Assembly (NCBI GenBank): GCA_963784995.1
Contig: CAWATZ010000006.1
Location: forward strand, 186,001-250,000
Source of the DNA: CAWATZ01 sp963784995
Lineage (GTDB): Bacteria > Planctomycetota > Planctomycetia > Gemmatales > Gemmataceae
Reading direction: 5' to 3'
Length of the DNA: 64,000 nt
Part shown: one piece after another, positions 33,007-42,073 of the stretch
How the letters are laid out: every line of letters starts with the position of its first letter
How positions within the stretch are numbered: the stretch's first letter is position 1
Made by a program: the position numbers and the translations under genes
Notes under the pieces: model-generated
What the model was told of the DNA's origin: nothing
Databases searched by the model: none
What the model saw: the letters and a program-made list of their open reading frames with translations, nothing else

Positions 33007-34215
33007 CTATCCGGCGAACGAAAGCGTCTGATACGCCTGGCCGTCCGGAGGTCCGGGCGCGACCAGCATTTGCGGCTTGTCCGCAAGCACCATGATCGTG
33101 GACGCGAAGGTGCAAACCTCCTTCGCGTTCTTGTACGGCCGGCAGACCGGATGCTCGGCGACATCCTTCGCCGTGAGCGTTGCCTGGATGAGCTTCACCG
33201 TTCCCTCGTCTCCCTCCTTGCTCAGACGCTCACGCACCGACTGGAGCCGGGCCGCGCTGTTCGCCTGTGCCTTGTCCAGCTCCTTCTGTTTCCGCAGCAG
33301 TTCCCGATAGGCCGGCGTGTAATCGTCGCTGCTCAGCGGATGATTGGTGTGCCAGACCACACCGGGCCGGGCCTTCGGCGTCCACGGAGCGACCTTGCCG
33401 GCCGAGCACTCCACGTCCTGGACCTTGTCCCGGTCGCCGATGATATAGTTCTGCCCCGAGGCGTGCTTGACGTCGTGGAGGAACTTCAGGGCGGCCTGCC
33501 ACGGTTGGCTGCCGCAAGACTCCCCGCACCACGCACGCCACCGGCAGGCCGTCCTGGCAGTGGGCCAACTGGCTCAGCGTGTTGCAGCAGATCCCCAGCG
33601 AGCGATTGTTCATCCCGTTCAACGCGATCAGTCCCGGATGGGTCAGCACGAGGCATTCATGTTTGGAATCGGCGTCCTTGATGCGCAAGACCGTCACGAA
33701 GCCGGAGCGGAAGCCCTCCAGGTCCATGTTCTGAGCAACGCAGGCCGGCTGATCGCCGCGCCGGCCGATCCCCAGGGCGCTGCAATGCTCGCCGGCAACC
33801 CCCGGCCCATAGATCCAGTACTCGTCGATCAGCTGAAAGACCAGCATGGTGTCGAAGTCCAGGTCGGCGCCCGGGCGATGCCCCGAATCTCGTCGATCAG
33901 CTCCGGCGTCCACTTCTTCATCGCGGGGAGGTAATCGGTCTGCTGGAGGAACTTCTTGACAAAGCTGTCGGCCGGCATCCGATAGCGCTGGGCGAGGTCG
34001 GCCTGCCAGACCTTGACGAGCGCCTGGATCGGCTCCTTCAGCTGCTTGCCGTGGCTCAGGCCGCGCTCGGTCGGAGAGCCTTCCAGCGTCACCACCCGGA
34101 GGCGATTCGGCTCCTTCGGCTCGGCGGAGGCGACGCCTGGCCGGCCGGCAAGCCACATCCCCAGAGCCGCGGAGGCCGATCCCTTGAGGAAGCCGCGCCG
34201 ATTGGTTTTGCTCAT
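33007..34215 (-). CDS. C45/acyltransferase-like Ntn hydrolase with Tat signal (two frameshifts)
   Basis: Starting at 34215 (ribosome site GAGGAG), the Tat signal NRRGFLKGSASAALGMWLAG leads into RVVTLEGSPTERGLSHGKQL, the N-terminus of acyl-CoA:6-aminopenicillanate acyltransferase-like proteins. One shift near 33865 joins IARAP to DFDTMLVFQLIDEYW. This part includes GEHCSALGIG, with the likely nucleophile Cys, and QNMDLEGFRSG. A second shift near 33515 joins CVVRGVL to QPWQAALKFLHDVKHASGQNYIIGD, then WHTNHPLSSDDYTPAY. All parts fit one family. The substrate is unknown; a secreted amidase is likely. Sequence error is the best explanation for two clean breaks. Confidence 0.78.
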
Positions 34216-34319
34216 GGTCTGCAAACTCCTCGGAAACTGCGAGCGAACCGGGCCCGCGGATGGTACAGTATACCTCCGGCGCCGGCCTGGCCAGCGATCC
34301 GATCCGGAGGTTTCGACTC

Positions 34320-35759
34320 ATGGGCGAACGGGAGCAAGCGGTCCCCCATCTGCGCCGCGTGATGCGGGCCCGGGAGTATTTCACCCTGGCGTTCGGCTCG
34401 ATTGTCGGCGTCGGCTGGATGATCCTGATGGGCGACTGGCTGAGCCGGGGAGGGCCGGTCGGCGCCATGCTGGGTTTTCTCCTGGTCGGCGTCGCGCTGA
34501 TCCCGGTGGTGGCGATCTACGGCCGGCTCTCGGCCAGCCTGCCCGAGGCGGGAACGGAGATCGCCTACACGGGAGCCGTGTTTCCGCGCTGGGTCAGTTT
34601 CGCCACCGGCTGGTCGATGACCCTGGCGACCGGAATCGTCTGCCCCTTCGAGGCCGTCGCCCTGGGCCAGGTCGCTGCTTACGTCATCCCCCAGATGAAG
34701 GAAGACCGCTTCGAGTTGTACCGGGTTGCGGGTGAGCCCGTCTATCTGCCGCAACTGCTGCTGGGGCTGGGCGCGGCCGTCGCGATCACCTGGATCAACT
34801 ACCGCGGCATCCGCTTCAGCGCTCTGCTCCAGAACCTGACGACCTTTGGCCTGCTGGCGATCTTCGCCGTCTTCACCGTCCTCGGTCTCTCGCGCGGCCG
34901 GGTGGAGAACCTCGAACCCTACTTCGCGGGCCGCGTGGGGATCGAGGGCAACCTGCTGGCCGTGTTCGCGATGCTTCAGATCACCCCGTATTTCATGATG
35001 GGCTTCGAGACGATCCCGAAATGCTCGGAGGAGGCCGCCCCCGGCTTCGAGGCCAAACGGTTTGGCGGGGTCATGCTCTGGGCCGTGGGCGTGGCCGTCT
35101 TCTTTTATGTGGCGGTCATCGGCGTGGTAGCCATGCTCCAGCCCTGGCAGTCGCTGGTCGAGGCGCATTTCCCAACGGCCGTGGCGTTCGAGAATGCGTT
35201 TGGCTGGCCCTGGCTGGTCCAGCTCATCATGGTCGGCGTGTTGTTGTCGCTGGTGAAGGTCTTCAACGGCAACTTCCTGGCGGCGACCCGGCTGCTCTAC
35301 GCGATGGGGCAGCGCAATCTGGCCGGTGGCAAGCTCGGCGCCGTCCACCCGCGCTACCAGACACCGTTTGTCGCGATCACCCTGGTCGGTGGCCTGACGC
35401 TCGCGGCCACCTTTCTGGGCAAAGCGGTGCTGGTGCCGATCACCGACGTCGGCTCGCTCTGTGGTGCCGCCGTCTGGATGGCGACTGCGCTGGCGTACTT
35501 CTGTGGAGCGGCAAGTCGCGAGTACAAGCCCGGGGAGCCGACCTGGGGAAGGCGGGCGCTCGGGGCGGTCGGGACGGTGGTCGCCGGGTTGCTGGTGCTG
35601 ATCGTTGCCCTGGGTTTCACGAGATACCACTGGATGGCCCTGGCCGCGTGGGTTCTGCTGGGGCTTGGGGTCTGGTTCGCCCGGCCTGGGTTCAGAGCGG
35701 ACTCCTGGCCCGCCTCAGCTACTCACCACAAAAACGGATCGGGGTCAGGATCATCCTGA
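34320..35759 (+). CDS. APC-family amino-acid/polyamine permease
   Basis: The start at 34320 has GGAGG upstream, giving 479 residues and about 12 membrane helices. The first helix region FTLAFGSIVGVGWMILMGDW has the unwound Gly-rich segment of APC transporters, and helix 6 shows TPYFMMGFETIPKCSEEA. It is probably a proton- or sodium-coupled importer of an amino acid. It is divergent from the Tat-secreted hydrolase gene (104 bases), so a link (peptide or amide breakdown and uptake) is possible. Its 3' end overlaps the next minus-strand gene by 37 bases. Confidence 0.9.
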   Translation: MGEREQAVPHLRRVMRAREYFTLAFGSIVGVGWMILMGDWLSRGGPVGAMLGFLLVGVALIPVVAIYGRLSASLPEAGTEIAYTGAVFPRWVSFATGWSMTLATGIVCPFEAVALGQVAAYVIPQMKEDRFELYRVAGEPVYLPQLLLGLGAAVAITWINYRGIRFSALLQNLTTFGLLAIFAVFTVLGLSRGRVENLEPYFAGRVGIEGNLLAVFAMLQITPYFMMGFETIPKCSEEAAPGFEAKRFGGVMLWAVGVAVFFYVAVIGVVAMLQPWQSLVEAHFPTAVAFENAFGWPWLVQLIMVGVLLSLVKVFNGNFLAATRLLYAMGQRNLAGGKLGAVHPRYQTPFVAITLVGGLTLAATFLGKAVLVPITDVGSLCGAAVWMATALAYFCGAASREYKPGEPTWGRRALGAVGTVVAGLLVLIVALGFTRYHWMALAAWVLLGLGVWFARPGFRADSWPASATHHKNGSGSGSS

Positions 35760-36199
35760 GCCGGGATGGGAAGACAAACGGGATAGCACGTATAGACTTC
35801 GTCTTCCAAGGTGTAGTGCCCACCTCCCCAGCATACGTCGAACGCCAGCGTCACTTTGTCTCGATCCAGCGGCAGTCTGACCTTGGCGACGCGGTGATAA
35901 AGGTCGGGGGGATCGACCTCAACGAGCGGCAGTTCCTCATCGAGGTTCAGGTGCAACTGTCCACTTTCCGGGTCCCGAATGATTTCCGGGTTTCCGACCA
36001 GGAAACAGCGCACCCGCTCCCACCGCGGTCCGTTGGTGAACATGAGCAGAGTGGGGCGATCGCGGCGCACAGGCCACGGCTCGACGGCAACCTTAAACCG
36101 GAAGCCGTCTCCAAGTTGCCAGTCCCATACTCCCGTGCCATCCATCGGACCTGCCTCACGAACGATCAGCCCAGCTGCCCGGCCTGCTTGAGCGGTCAC
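35723..36199 (-). CDS. Hypothetical protein, 158 residues
   Basis: A soluble, acidic protein with a Trp-rich N-terminal part (GTGVWDWQLGDGFRFKV) and a C-terminal DDPDPDPFLW. No signal or membrane segment and no known family. It converges on the permease gene. Start ATG at 36199 is uncertain; an internal ATG (MDGTGVWDW) at about 36145 is also possible and closer to the domain-like part. Confidence 0.6.
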   Translation of the reverse strand: MTAQAGRAAGLIVREAGPMDGTGVWDWQLGDGFRFKVAVEPWPVRRDRPTLLMFTNGPRWERVRCFLVGNPEIIRDPESGQLHLNLDEELPLVEVDPPDLYHRVAKVRLPLDRDKVTLAFDVCWGGGHYTLEDEVYTCYPVCLPIPAQDDPDPDPFLW

Positions 36200-36225
36200 T
36201 CGATCACAACAAGCGAATCGAGTGG

Positions 36226-36612
36226 CTAGGCCCCATTGTACCCACAGTAAGGGGCGACCTCATAGCCCTCGCCCAGCAGCGCCTCCAATTCATCCGCGAA
36301 CTGCTCCGTCACCGAGTGTTCGCGAGCGATGATCACGTCGGGGGCGAGCCCATCGTTGCCCTCATCATCCCCGATGAAGTAGCCGGACAGAAACACCGCT
36401 ACGCCCCATCCTCCCTCCAGGCGGTGCGCCCCACCGAAGCGCAGGTCGAAGTGGTCGAACGGGCCGATCCGATCCGGGCGGGTGAACTGGAGCGACCGAG
36501 CAGCGGATCGAATCCGGCGCTCGTCTTCCGGATTGGTCGGTTGACCGTCGGCTCGGAAGACGCTTACGTGTGACCCGAAGTCGGTGCTCACGTCACAAGC
36601 CTCCATTTCCAT
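36226..36612 (-). CDS. Hypothetical protein, 128 residues
   Basis: A small acidic soluble protein (GPFDHFDLRFGGAHRLEGGWGVAVFLSG and ADELEALLGEGYEV). No domain recognised. It lies 27 bases upstream of the preceding gene on the same strand, so the two may be co-transcribed together with the membrane protein gene beyond. Confidence 0.6.
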   Translation of the reverse strand: MEMEACDVSTDFGSHVSVFRADGQPTNPEDERRIRSAARSLQFTRPDRIGPFDHFDLRFGGAHRLEGGWGVAVFLSGYFIGDDEGNDGLAPDVIIAREHSVTEQFADELEALLGEGYEVAPYCGYNGA

Positions 36613-36655
36613 CTTCCGCTGCTGTAAATTGATGCGACCTCATGGTCCCCGGGAC

Positions 36656-37153
36656 TCACCAGAGGGACCGAAGCGCGAGCATCATTCCCAACAGAATCTG
36701 ACACAGACCCCAGACAGCCACCGGGAAGCGGGTGAGCGGAAATCCTGGTGCCAGGTACATTATGTAAATGGACACGGTGCAGGCCAGAACCGGGATCAGG
36801 GCAAGCGCCGGCGACAGGAACCAGGCGAGAGACAATGCAAGCGGCGAGATTACGGCAATCGTCAATACTGCCGTATCCCAGAGATCAAAGGGGATTGACG
36901 CAAGACATCGATTCCAGAGCGACGCCGGGCGAATGTCCTCAATGTCATTGGCGTCGAACGGGAGCGGGTACGGTTCAACGCCGCGGCGGATGTAAACTCC
37001 GACGCATAGGCCAACGCTGTCAATGACAAGGACGCCATCCCATTTGCCCGCGACACGAACGTCCACGTAGTGGTTTCCATCCAAGGATGGAGACGGCAGC
37101 CGTCGCTGCAATTCCGGCCGAAGGGCGAACGGATATGGAGTCGTCGTTGTCAT
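36656..37153 (-). CDS. Hypothetical membrane protein
   Basis: Start ATG at 37153 gives 165 residues. The N-terminal ~80 are soluble (YVDVRVAGKWDGVLVIDSVG), then come two or three helices (DLWDTAVLTIAVISPLALSL, PALALIPVLACTVSIYIMYL and VWGLCQILLGMMLAL). No family recognised. It sits upstream of two other small unknown genes on the same strand. Confidence 0.6.
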   Translation of the reverse strand: MTTTTPYPFALRPELQRRLPSPSLDGNHYVDVRVAGKWDGVLVIDSVGLCVGVYIRRGVEPYPLPFDANDIEDIRPASLWNRCLASIPFDLWDTAVLTIAVISPLALSLAWFLSPALALIPVLACTVSIYIMYLAPGFPLTRFPVAVWGLCQILLGMMLALRSLW

Positions 37154-37588
37154 TGAGCCAGTTTTCCGAAGCCGAATGGTGAAGAAGACTGTTCGCCTGG
37201 TCAACCTGTTTCGGTTCCCGGTCACGTGAAGAGACTGGAAAAAGAGAGCGACCGGTTGCCCGAGCTACTGACCTCCTGTTGTTCGAGCCGGCCGGTCGAA
37301 TCAACCTATTGCATTCGACCGGCTGGCGAGTTTTGCCAGGCAGGCACTTCTTCCTTCCACGGCGTAACGCCGCAGCAGACGCTACCTCCGACGCAGCCGG
37401 CCGCTCTCCCGGGTGATCATAGGAGGAACGAAGGAGAAGGACAAGACGCAGCCCGAGCAGATACCCAGGGCTCACGCCCTGGCTCGACTCGGGATTGTCC
37501 CGTGCAAAGGAGATTGCTAGAAAAGCGCTCTCAGGGCGTTCCCCCATTGAGAGACGCCTCCTCTCTTCCCCGGGGCAGCGGAGGGCCA
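37154..37588. other. Divergent intergenic region, 435 bases
   Basis: It lies between the minus-strand membrane protein and the plus-strand phosphatase. It contains a hairpin with 11-bp arms (37291-37301 with 37313-37323) and a fragment of palindrome family 3 (ACCCAGGGCTCACGCCCTGG, 37464-37482). No gene is supported. Confidence 0.6.
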
Positions 37589-38215
37589 ATGAACCCCAAA
37601 GCGATCTTCCTCGACAAGGACGGCACGCTCCTGGAGAACGTGCCTTACAACGTCGATCCGGAACAGGTCCGTCTGCTGCCCGGGGCCGTGGAAGGCCTGC
37701 TTCAGCTCCAGTCGGCCGGGTATCGTCTGGTGGTGGTGTCGAATCAGTCGGGTGTGGCCCGGGGCATGTTCCCGGAGCAGGCCCTGGTTGCCGTCGAGCA
37801 ACGGCTGCGGAACCTGCTGAGCGCCGCGGGCGTGAACCTGGACCGCTGTTACTTCTGTCCTCATCATCCCACGGGAGCGGTGTTGGATTATGCCATCGAG
37901 TGCGACTGCCGCAAACCTCGGCCGGGTTTGCTGATTCGGGCAGCACGGGAGTTGTCTCTCGACCTGGCTCAATGCTGGATGATCGGCGATTCGCCCAGCG
38001 ACGTCGAGGCGGGGCAACGGGCCGGCTGCCGGACGCTGTTCATCGCCGATCCGCGCGAACCGCTGCCGCCGGGCATGCCCCAACCGAATGCCATGGTCGC
38101 CAACCTTATCGAGGCCGCTCGGCACGTCCTTCTTCCTGCTGCTCGGCTCACTTCCGCTGGGCCTTCTGTCCCTGGTCCTTTGTCCGATGGAAGGCACTGT
38201 AAATCAAGTGCTTGA
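37589..38215 (+). CDS. HAD-family histidinol-phosphatase/GmhB-type phosphatase
   Basis: A 208-residue cytosolic phosphatase, start at 37589 with GGAGGG upstream. HAD motif I is FLDKDGTLLENVPYN, motif II VVVSNQSGVARGMF, motif III CRKPRPG and motif IV MIGDSPSDVEAG. The insert CYFCPHHPTGA with ECDC supplies the zinc site typical of D-glycero-manno-heptose-1,7-bisphosphate 7-phosphatase (GmhB) and related sugar phosphatases. No heptose genes are near, so the substrate is open. The 3' end overlaps the convergent membrane protein gene by 68 bases. Confidence 0.9.
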   Translation: MNPKAIFLDKDGTLLENVPYNVDPEQVRLLPGAVEGLLQLQSAGYRLVVVSNQSGVARGMFPEQALVAVEQRLRNLLSAAGVNLDRCYFCPHHPTGAVLDYAIECDCRKPRPGLLIRAARELSLDLAQCWMIGDSPSDVEAGQRAGCRTLFIADPREPLPPGMPQPNAMVANLIEAARHVLLPAARLTSAGPSVPGPLSDGRHCKSSA

Positions 38216-39578
38216 TCCGCCGCACCGGACTTGGGAACTCGCCAAGACCCACTTGCTGACTCAGATGGTTGTTGTGCGGAAAGCGATCGACCGCCGCAAT
38301 CAGTAAGATCGTCCAGACGCCCAGCACGGTTGTCACATATTTTCCATGACTGGCAAACAGCCGGCCTGCTTGCATCAAACCATAGGAAAGCAGCAGGGCC
38401 ACTCCCAGCACGCTCACAATGCACTTGTAAGCCAGAAGGGGCACACAGAGGTAGGGCCGAAACTTGATGACCAGGTGTGTTGTAAATCCCATTCCGATCA
38501 TCGCGAGCAAGACAAGTGGGATGATCGATTGCGCGCCCGGACTGTTCCAGACCTTGCGCAGCGTGCGAGCGAAAGCCCACAGGAACACGACAAAGAACAT
38601 GCCCGCGTAAAAGTGCCAGTAGAACAGATGGTGCATCGGCACCAGGTGCATTCCCTCCGGATGATAACCATGCTGTTCCGCAATGATTTTCTTGTCGCCA
38701 TGATAGTACAGCGAGTTGGAAGAAACAACGAAGGAAGGAAGAAACGTACTCACCGCAATGTATGGGTAGGTGATCAGGTTCGAGAGCACGTCTTCGGCAG
38801 CCATGATCGGATAGTGATAGGTGAAGATGGTATCCGATTCATGCCCGGGAGTGAAGTGCTCGCCACTGGAAGGCAGTTTTCCCGCGACGTAGCCAACGGT
38901 CACAAGGACGGTGGACAGGGCAACAAAGCGGACCCGGTGGAGATACTGCTTGCTCAGTTCAGGATGGCGACGCAGCAGCAGATAGAGGAAGGCGCAGCAT
39001 GTCAGGAGGAACACGCAATAGTCGAGCCACTGCTCCCAGCACAGGGCAAACACAATCAGGCTGACCACGAAACCGATCTTCGGGCCGCGCAGTTGCGTGG
39101 TGCGCGTTGCCAGTGCGTACAGGTAGAACAGGTTGATGAGCAAGTAGAGGACAAACAGCACCCAGAGGTGGCCGCCGCTGTGGACGTAGGAGTAGTTGAA
39201 CTGGGAACCAAAGCCCAGGCAAATGGCCAGGGTGCTGCTGAAGACTCGCGAGCGCAGCAGTACCCAGGAGCCAACGTAGGACACGACCACAAGCAGGCCC
39301 AGCAGTCCCACAAAGATCCAGGGCCCCGGCACCACCAGGTTCACCAGACCGATCAGGGCAAAGCCCGTGGGCGTCCAGCGATAGCAGTCGCTGCCGAAAT
39401 CGAACGGCAGCAGCAGCTTCCAGGGCTGGGCGACCAGCTTGGGGTCAAGAGGATGGTTCAGCTCCCTGGGTCCGGTGGCCAGCGGCAGCCGGAGCAGCAG
39501 CCAGAGAAGCAGGATGGGCAGAAGCGGGAGCAAGCCGTGCAACCAGTCGCGCCTTGGAAGCGGTTGGGCACTGTCCAT
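38148..39578 (-). CDS. Polytopic membrane protein, 476 residues
   Basis: Start at 39578 has GGAGGAG upstream. About 11 hydrophobic helices are visible, beginning with LLPLLPILLLWLLLRLPL, and a periplasmic loop follows the first (LNHPLDPKLVAQPWKLL). The layout resembles large membrane glycosyltransferase-like proteins (GT-C), but I cannot find the diagnostic acidic loop motif with certainty, so no function is assigned. Its C-terminus is basic (FHRTKDQGQKAQRK). Confidence 0.75.
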   Translation of the reverse strand: MDSAQPLPRRDWLHGLLPLLPILLLWLLLRLPLATGPRELNHPLDPKLVAQPWKLLLPFDFGSDCYRWTPTGFALIGLVNLVVPGPWIFVGLLGLLVVVSYVGSWVLLRSRVFSSTLAICLGFGSQFNYSYVHSGGHLWVLFVLYLLINLFYLYALATRTTQLRGPKIGFVVSLIVFALCWEQWLDYCVFLLTCCAFLYLLLRRHPELSKQYLHRVRFVALSTVLVTVGYVAGKLPSSGEHFTPGHESDTIFTYHYPIMAAEDVLSNLITYPYIAVSTFLPSFVVSSNSLYYHGDKKIIAEQHGYHPEGMHLVPMHHLFYWHFYAGMFFVVFLWAFARTLRKVWNSPGAQSIIPLVLLAMIGMGFTTHLVIKFRPYLCVPLLAYKCIVSVLGVALLLSYGLMQAGRLFASHGKYVTTVLGVWTILLIAAVDRFPHNNHLSQQVGLGEFPSPVRRIKHLIYSAFHRTKDQGQKAQRK

Positions 39579-39921
39579 GCGATTCTCCTCCCATCCTGGG
39601 TGACGGGCGCCCCTCTGGATTTTGGCGGCGACGGGTCGCAGTGGCCGAGCCGCGCACGCAGCGCAGCGGAGTAAGCGGGCTTTCAGCCCGCTTACTCCGC
39701 TGCGCTGCGTGCGCGGCTCGGCGAACCTGCCAACATCGAGCAGCAACAGCCTACCACGTTCTGGCGAGCCGGAGAAGAGCAGCTCGGCCGGCCCCGGCCG
39801 GGGTCGGGCCACGACGGAAGGGCCCGCCGGGACTTCGTCTTGCGTGCCTTGCCTTGACCGCCTACACTCTAGATCGGGTTAGACCCGCAGGGGTGGATCT
39901 GTCCTGCCGAGCTGGAGACGT
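39579..39921. other. Divergent intergenic region, 343 bases
   Basis: It is dominated by the 79-bp palindrome at 39644-39722. The remaining bases upstream of the XPB-type helicase (39723-39921) hold no gene and no promoter I can defend. Confidence 0.6.
39644..39722. repeat. Dispersed palindrome, family 2 (copy a)
   Basis: Perfect 37-bp arms (39644-39680, 39686-39722) with a 5-base loop. The core ACGCAGCGCAGCGGAGTAAG recurs at 62692-62767 with a different loop. Confidence 0.92.
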
Positions 39922-41676
39922 ATGAACTATAATCCCGCCAATCCTCTTATCGTCGTCGCGGATCGCACGGTCCTGGTCGAGGTGGACAACCCTCTCTACG
40001 CGGAGGCCCGCGATGCCCTCGCTCCGTTCGCCGAGCTGGAGAAAAGCCCCGAGCACATCCACACCTATCGTCTGACCCCTCTGTCGCTGTGGAACGCCGC
40101 GGCCGCGGGCATGACCGCCGCGGCCATGATCGAAGTGCTGCAGCGCTATACCAAGTATCCGCTGCCGACCAACATCGGCACTGACATTGCCGACCTGGTC
40201 AGCCGCTATGGCCGGGTCAAACTGGTCCGGCACACCGAAGGTGCCACGGGTGACGGCAGCGTGCCGCTCCGCCTGGTCTGTGCCGACGTGCCGCTGCTGG
40301 AGGAACTGGCCCGACAGCCCAAGGTCCGCGAGCATCTGGGCCCCCGGCTGGACAGCACCAGCTTCCAGATTGACGCGGGCAAGCGCGGCGTCCTCAAACA
40401 GGCCCTGATCGGGGTCGGCTATCCTGCCGAGGACCTGGCCGGCTACACCGAGGGAGCGGCGCTGCCGATCCACCTGCGTGAACTGGGCCGAGTGCAGGGC
40501 CTGCCCTTCCACGTCCGCGACTATCAGCGCGAGGCCAGCGAGATCTTCTACGCCGGCGGCGATGCCCGCGGCGGCAGCGGCGTCATCGTGCTGCCCTGCG
40601 GAGCGGGCAAGACCATCGTCGGCATCGCCACCATGGCCCTGATGCAGCGCTCGACCCTGGTGCTGACCACCGGCATCACGGCTGTCAAGCAGTGGCGCCG
40701 CGAGATCCTGGACAAGACGGACCTGAGTGAGGATCAGATCTGCGAGTACACCGGCGAAAGCAAGGAGATTGGCCCGGTCACCCTGGCGACGTATCAGATC
40801 CTCACGTACCGCAATGACAGGAACGAGGAGTTCCCGCACTTCCACCTGTTCGACCAGCGCGACTGGGGCCTGATCATCTATGACGAGGTCCACCTGCTGC
40901 CGGCCCCGGTCTTTCGGGTGACCGCCCAGATCCAGGCCCGCCGCCGGCTCGGCTTGACCGCCACCCTGGTGCGCGAGGACGGCCGGGAATCGGACGTGTT
41001 CAGCCTGATCGGACCCAAGAAATACGATGTTCCCTGGCGCGAGCTGGAGTCGCGCGGCTGGATCGCCGAGGCGGCCTGCACCGAGGTCCGCATCGGGCTG
41101 CCCGAGTCGATCCGCATGGAGTACGCGGTGGCCGAGCAGCGCAACAAGTACCGCATCGCCAGCGAGAACCCGGCCAAGGAGGACGTGATTGCCGCCCTGC
41201 TGGAGCGGCACAAGGATTGCCGGGTGCTGATCATCGGGCAGTATCTGAAACAGTTGCGCGACTTGCGCGAACGCTTCCAGATGCCGCTGATCACCGGACA
41301 GACCGCGAACTCCGAGCGTGAGGACCTTTACGGCAAGTTCCGCCGGGGCGAGATCCGGCAGTTGATCCTGTCCAAGGTGGGCAACTTTGCGATCGACCTG
41401 CCGGACGCGAACGTACTGATTCAGGTGTCGGGCACGTTCGGCTCGCGCCAGGAGGAGGCCCAGCGGCTGGGGCGAATCCTGCGGCCCAAGTCGGGTGGCG
41501 AGGTGGCCCACTTTTACACGCTGGTGACGCGCAACACCCGCGAGCAGGAGTTCGCCCACCATCGCCAGCTGTTCCTGACCGAGCAGGGGTACAGTTACCA
41601 GATCGTCGATGGGACCGATTTGCTGGCGGGGGCGTCGGCCAACGGGGAGAGGGCGAAGTGTGCCCAGGCGGGGTGA
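39922..41676 (+). CDS. XPB/Ssl2-type DNA helicase
   Basis: This is a superfamily 2 helicase, 584 residues. The damage-recognition-like N-terminal part (about 1-190) precedes motif I LPCGAGKTIVGI, motif II YDEVHLLP, motif III GLTATLVREDGRE (the RED element typical of XPB) and motif VI EEAQRLGRILRPK. It is ATP-dependent and translocates 3' to 5'; the archaeal and bacterial forms act in DNA opening and repair. It is first in a three-gene unit with a small protein and a Helicase_C_3 protein, which differs from the archaeal XPB-Bax1 nuclease pair. Confidence 0.92.
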   Translation: MNYNPANPLIVVADRTVLVEVDNPLYAEARDALAPFAELEKSPEHIHTYRLTPLSLWNAAAAGMTAAAMIEVLQRYTKYPLPTNIGTDIADLVSRYGRVKLVRHTEGATGDGSVPLRLVCADVPLLEELARQPKVREHLGPRLDSTSFQIDAGKRGVLKQALIGVGYPAEDLAGYTEGAALPIHLRELGRVQGLPFHVRDYQREASEIFYAGGDARGGSGVIVLPCGAGKTIVGIATMALMQRSTLVLTTGITAVKQWRREILDKTDLSEDQICEYTGESKEIGPVTLATYQILTYRNDRNEEFPHFHLFDQRDWGLIIYDEVHLLPAPVFRVTAQIQARRRLGLTATLVREDGRESDVFSLIGPKKYDVPWRELESRGWIAEAACTEVRIGLPESIRMEYAVAEQRNKYRIASENPAKEDVIAALLERHKDCRVLIIGQYLKQLRDLRERFQMPLITGQTANSEREDLYGKFRRGEIRQLILSKVGNFAIDLPDANVLIQVSGTFGSRQEEAQRLGRILRPKSGGEVAHFYTLVTRNTREQEFAHHRQLFLTEQGYSYQIVDGTDLLAGASANGERAKCAQAG

Positions 41677-41687
41677 CGTGCGAGGGC

Positions 41688-41771
41688 CCCCGGGTTGCGC
41701 TGCGCTCCACCCGGGGCTTTAGTCCCAACACCCGGAGTAAAGCCCCGGGTGGAGCGCAGCGCAACCCGGGG
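41688..41771. repeat. Palindrome between XPB and the small protein gene, family 5
   Basis: Perfect 34-bp arms (41688-41721 and 41738-41771) with a 16-base loop. It is a GC-rich element of the same kind as the others, but no second copy with this sequence is in the window. It sits inside the presumed operon. Confidence 0.88.
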
Positions 41772-41797
41772 TGCCCCCCGGGAACGGAGAGGCGTTG

Positions 41798-42073
41798 ATG
41801 TTGAACGATCCGATCCGCCGGACGCCCACGGGCCGGCTGCCCATCAAGCTGCACCGCCGCGTGTGCCTGGTGCAGACCGAGGACGCCGTGCTGGCCGAGG
41901 AGTTGCTGGCGCGCAAGAAGCTCGCCCAGGACATCGCCGGCCGGCTCACGGAGCGCGTTTTGCTGATCCGCAGCGGGCGGGTCGAGGCCGTGGTGCAGGA
42001 ATTGCAGAAGATGGGGCACACGCCCCAGGTCAGCACACGCACGCTCGATGACAAGGTGATTCCAGGGAAATGA
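41798..42073 (+). CDS. Small protein of the XPB module
   Basis: A 91-residue soluble basic protein, start at 41798 with GGAGAGG upstream. A likely alpha/beta fold is suggested by RVCLVQTEDAVLAEELLARK, then RVLLIRSGRVEAVVQELQKMGHTPQV, but there is no family I can name. Its stop overlaps the start of the Helicase_C_3 gene (ATGA), so the two are translationally coupled. It is likely a dedicated partner of the helicase; function unknown. Confidence 0.7.
   Translation: MLNDPIRRTPTGRLPIKLHRRVCLVQTEDAVLAEELLARKKLAQDIAGRLTERVLLIRSGRVEAVVQELQKMGHTPQVSTRTLDDKVIPGK

Noticed and set aside
39862..41562. 566-codon minus-strand frame opposite the XPB-type helicase
   Set aside because: Antisense to strong helicase motifs; content is a low-complexity mirror of them.
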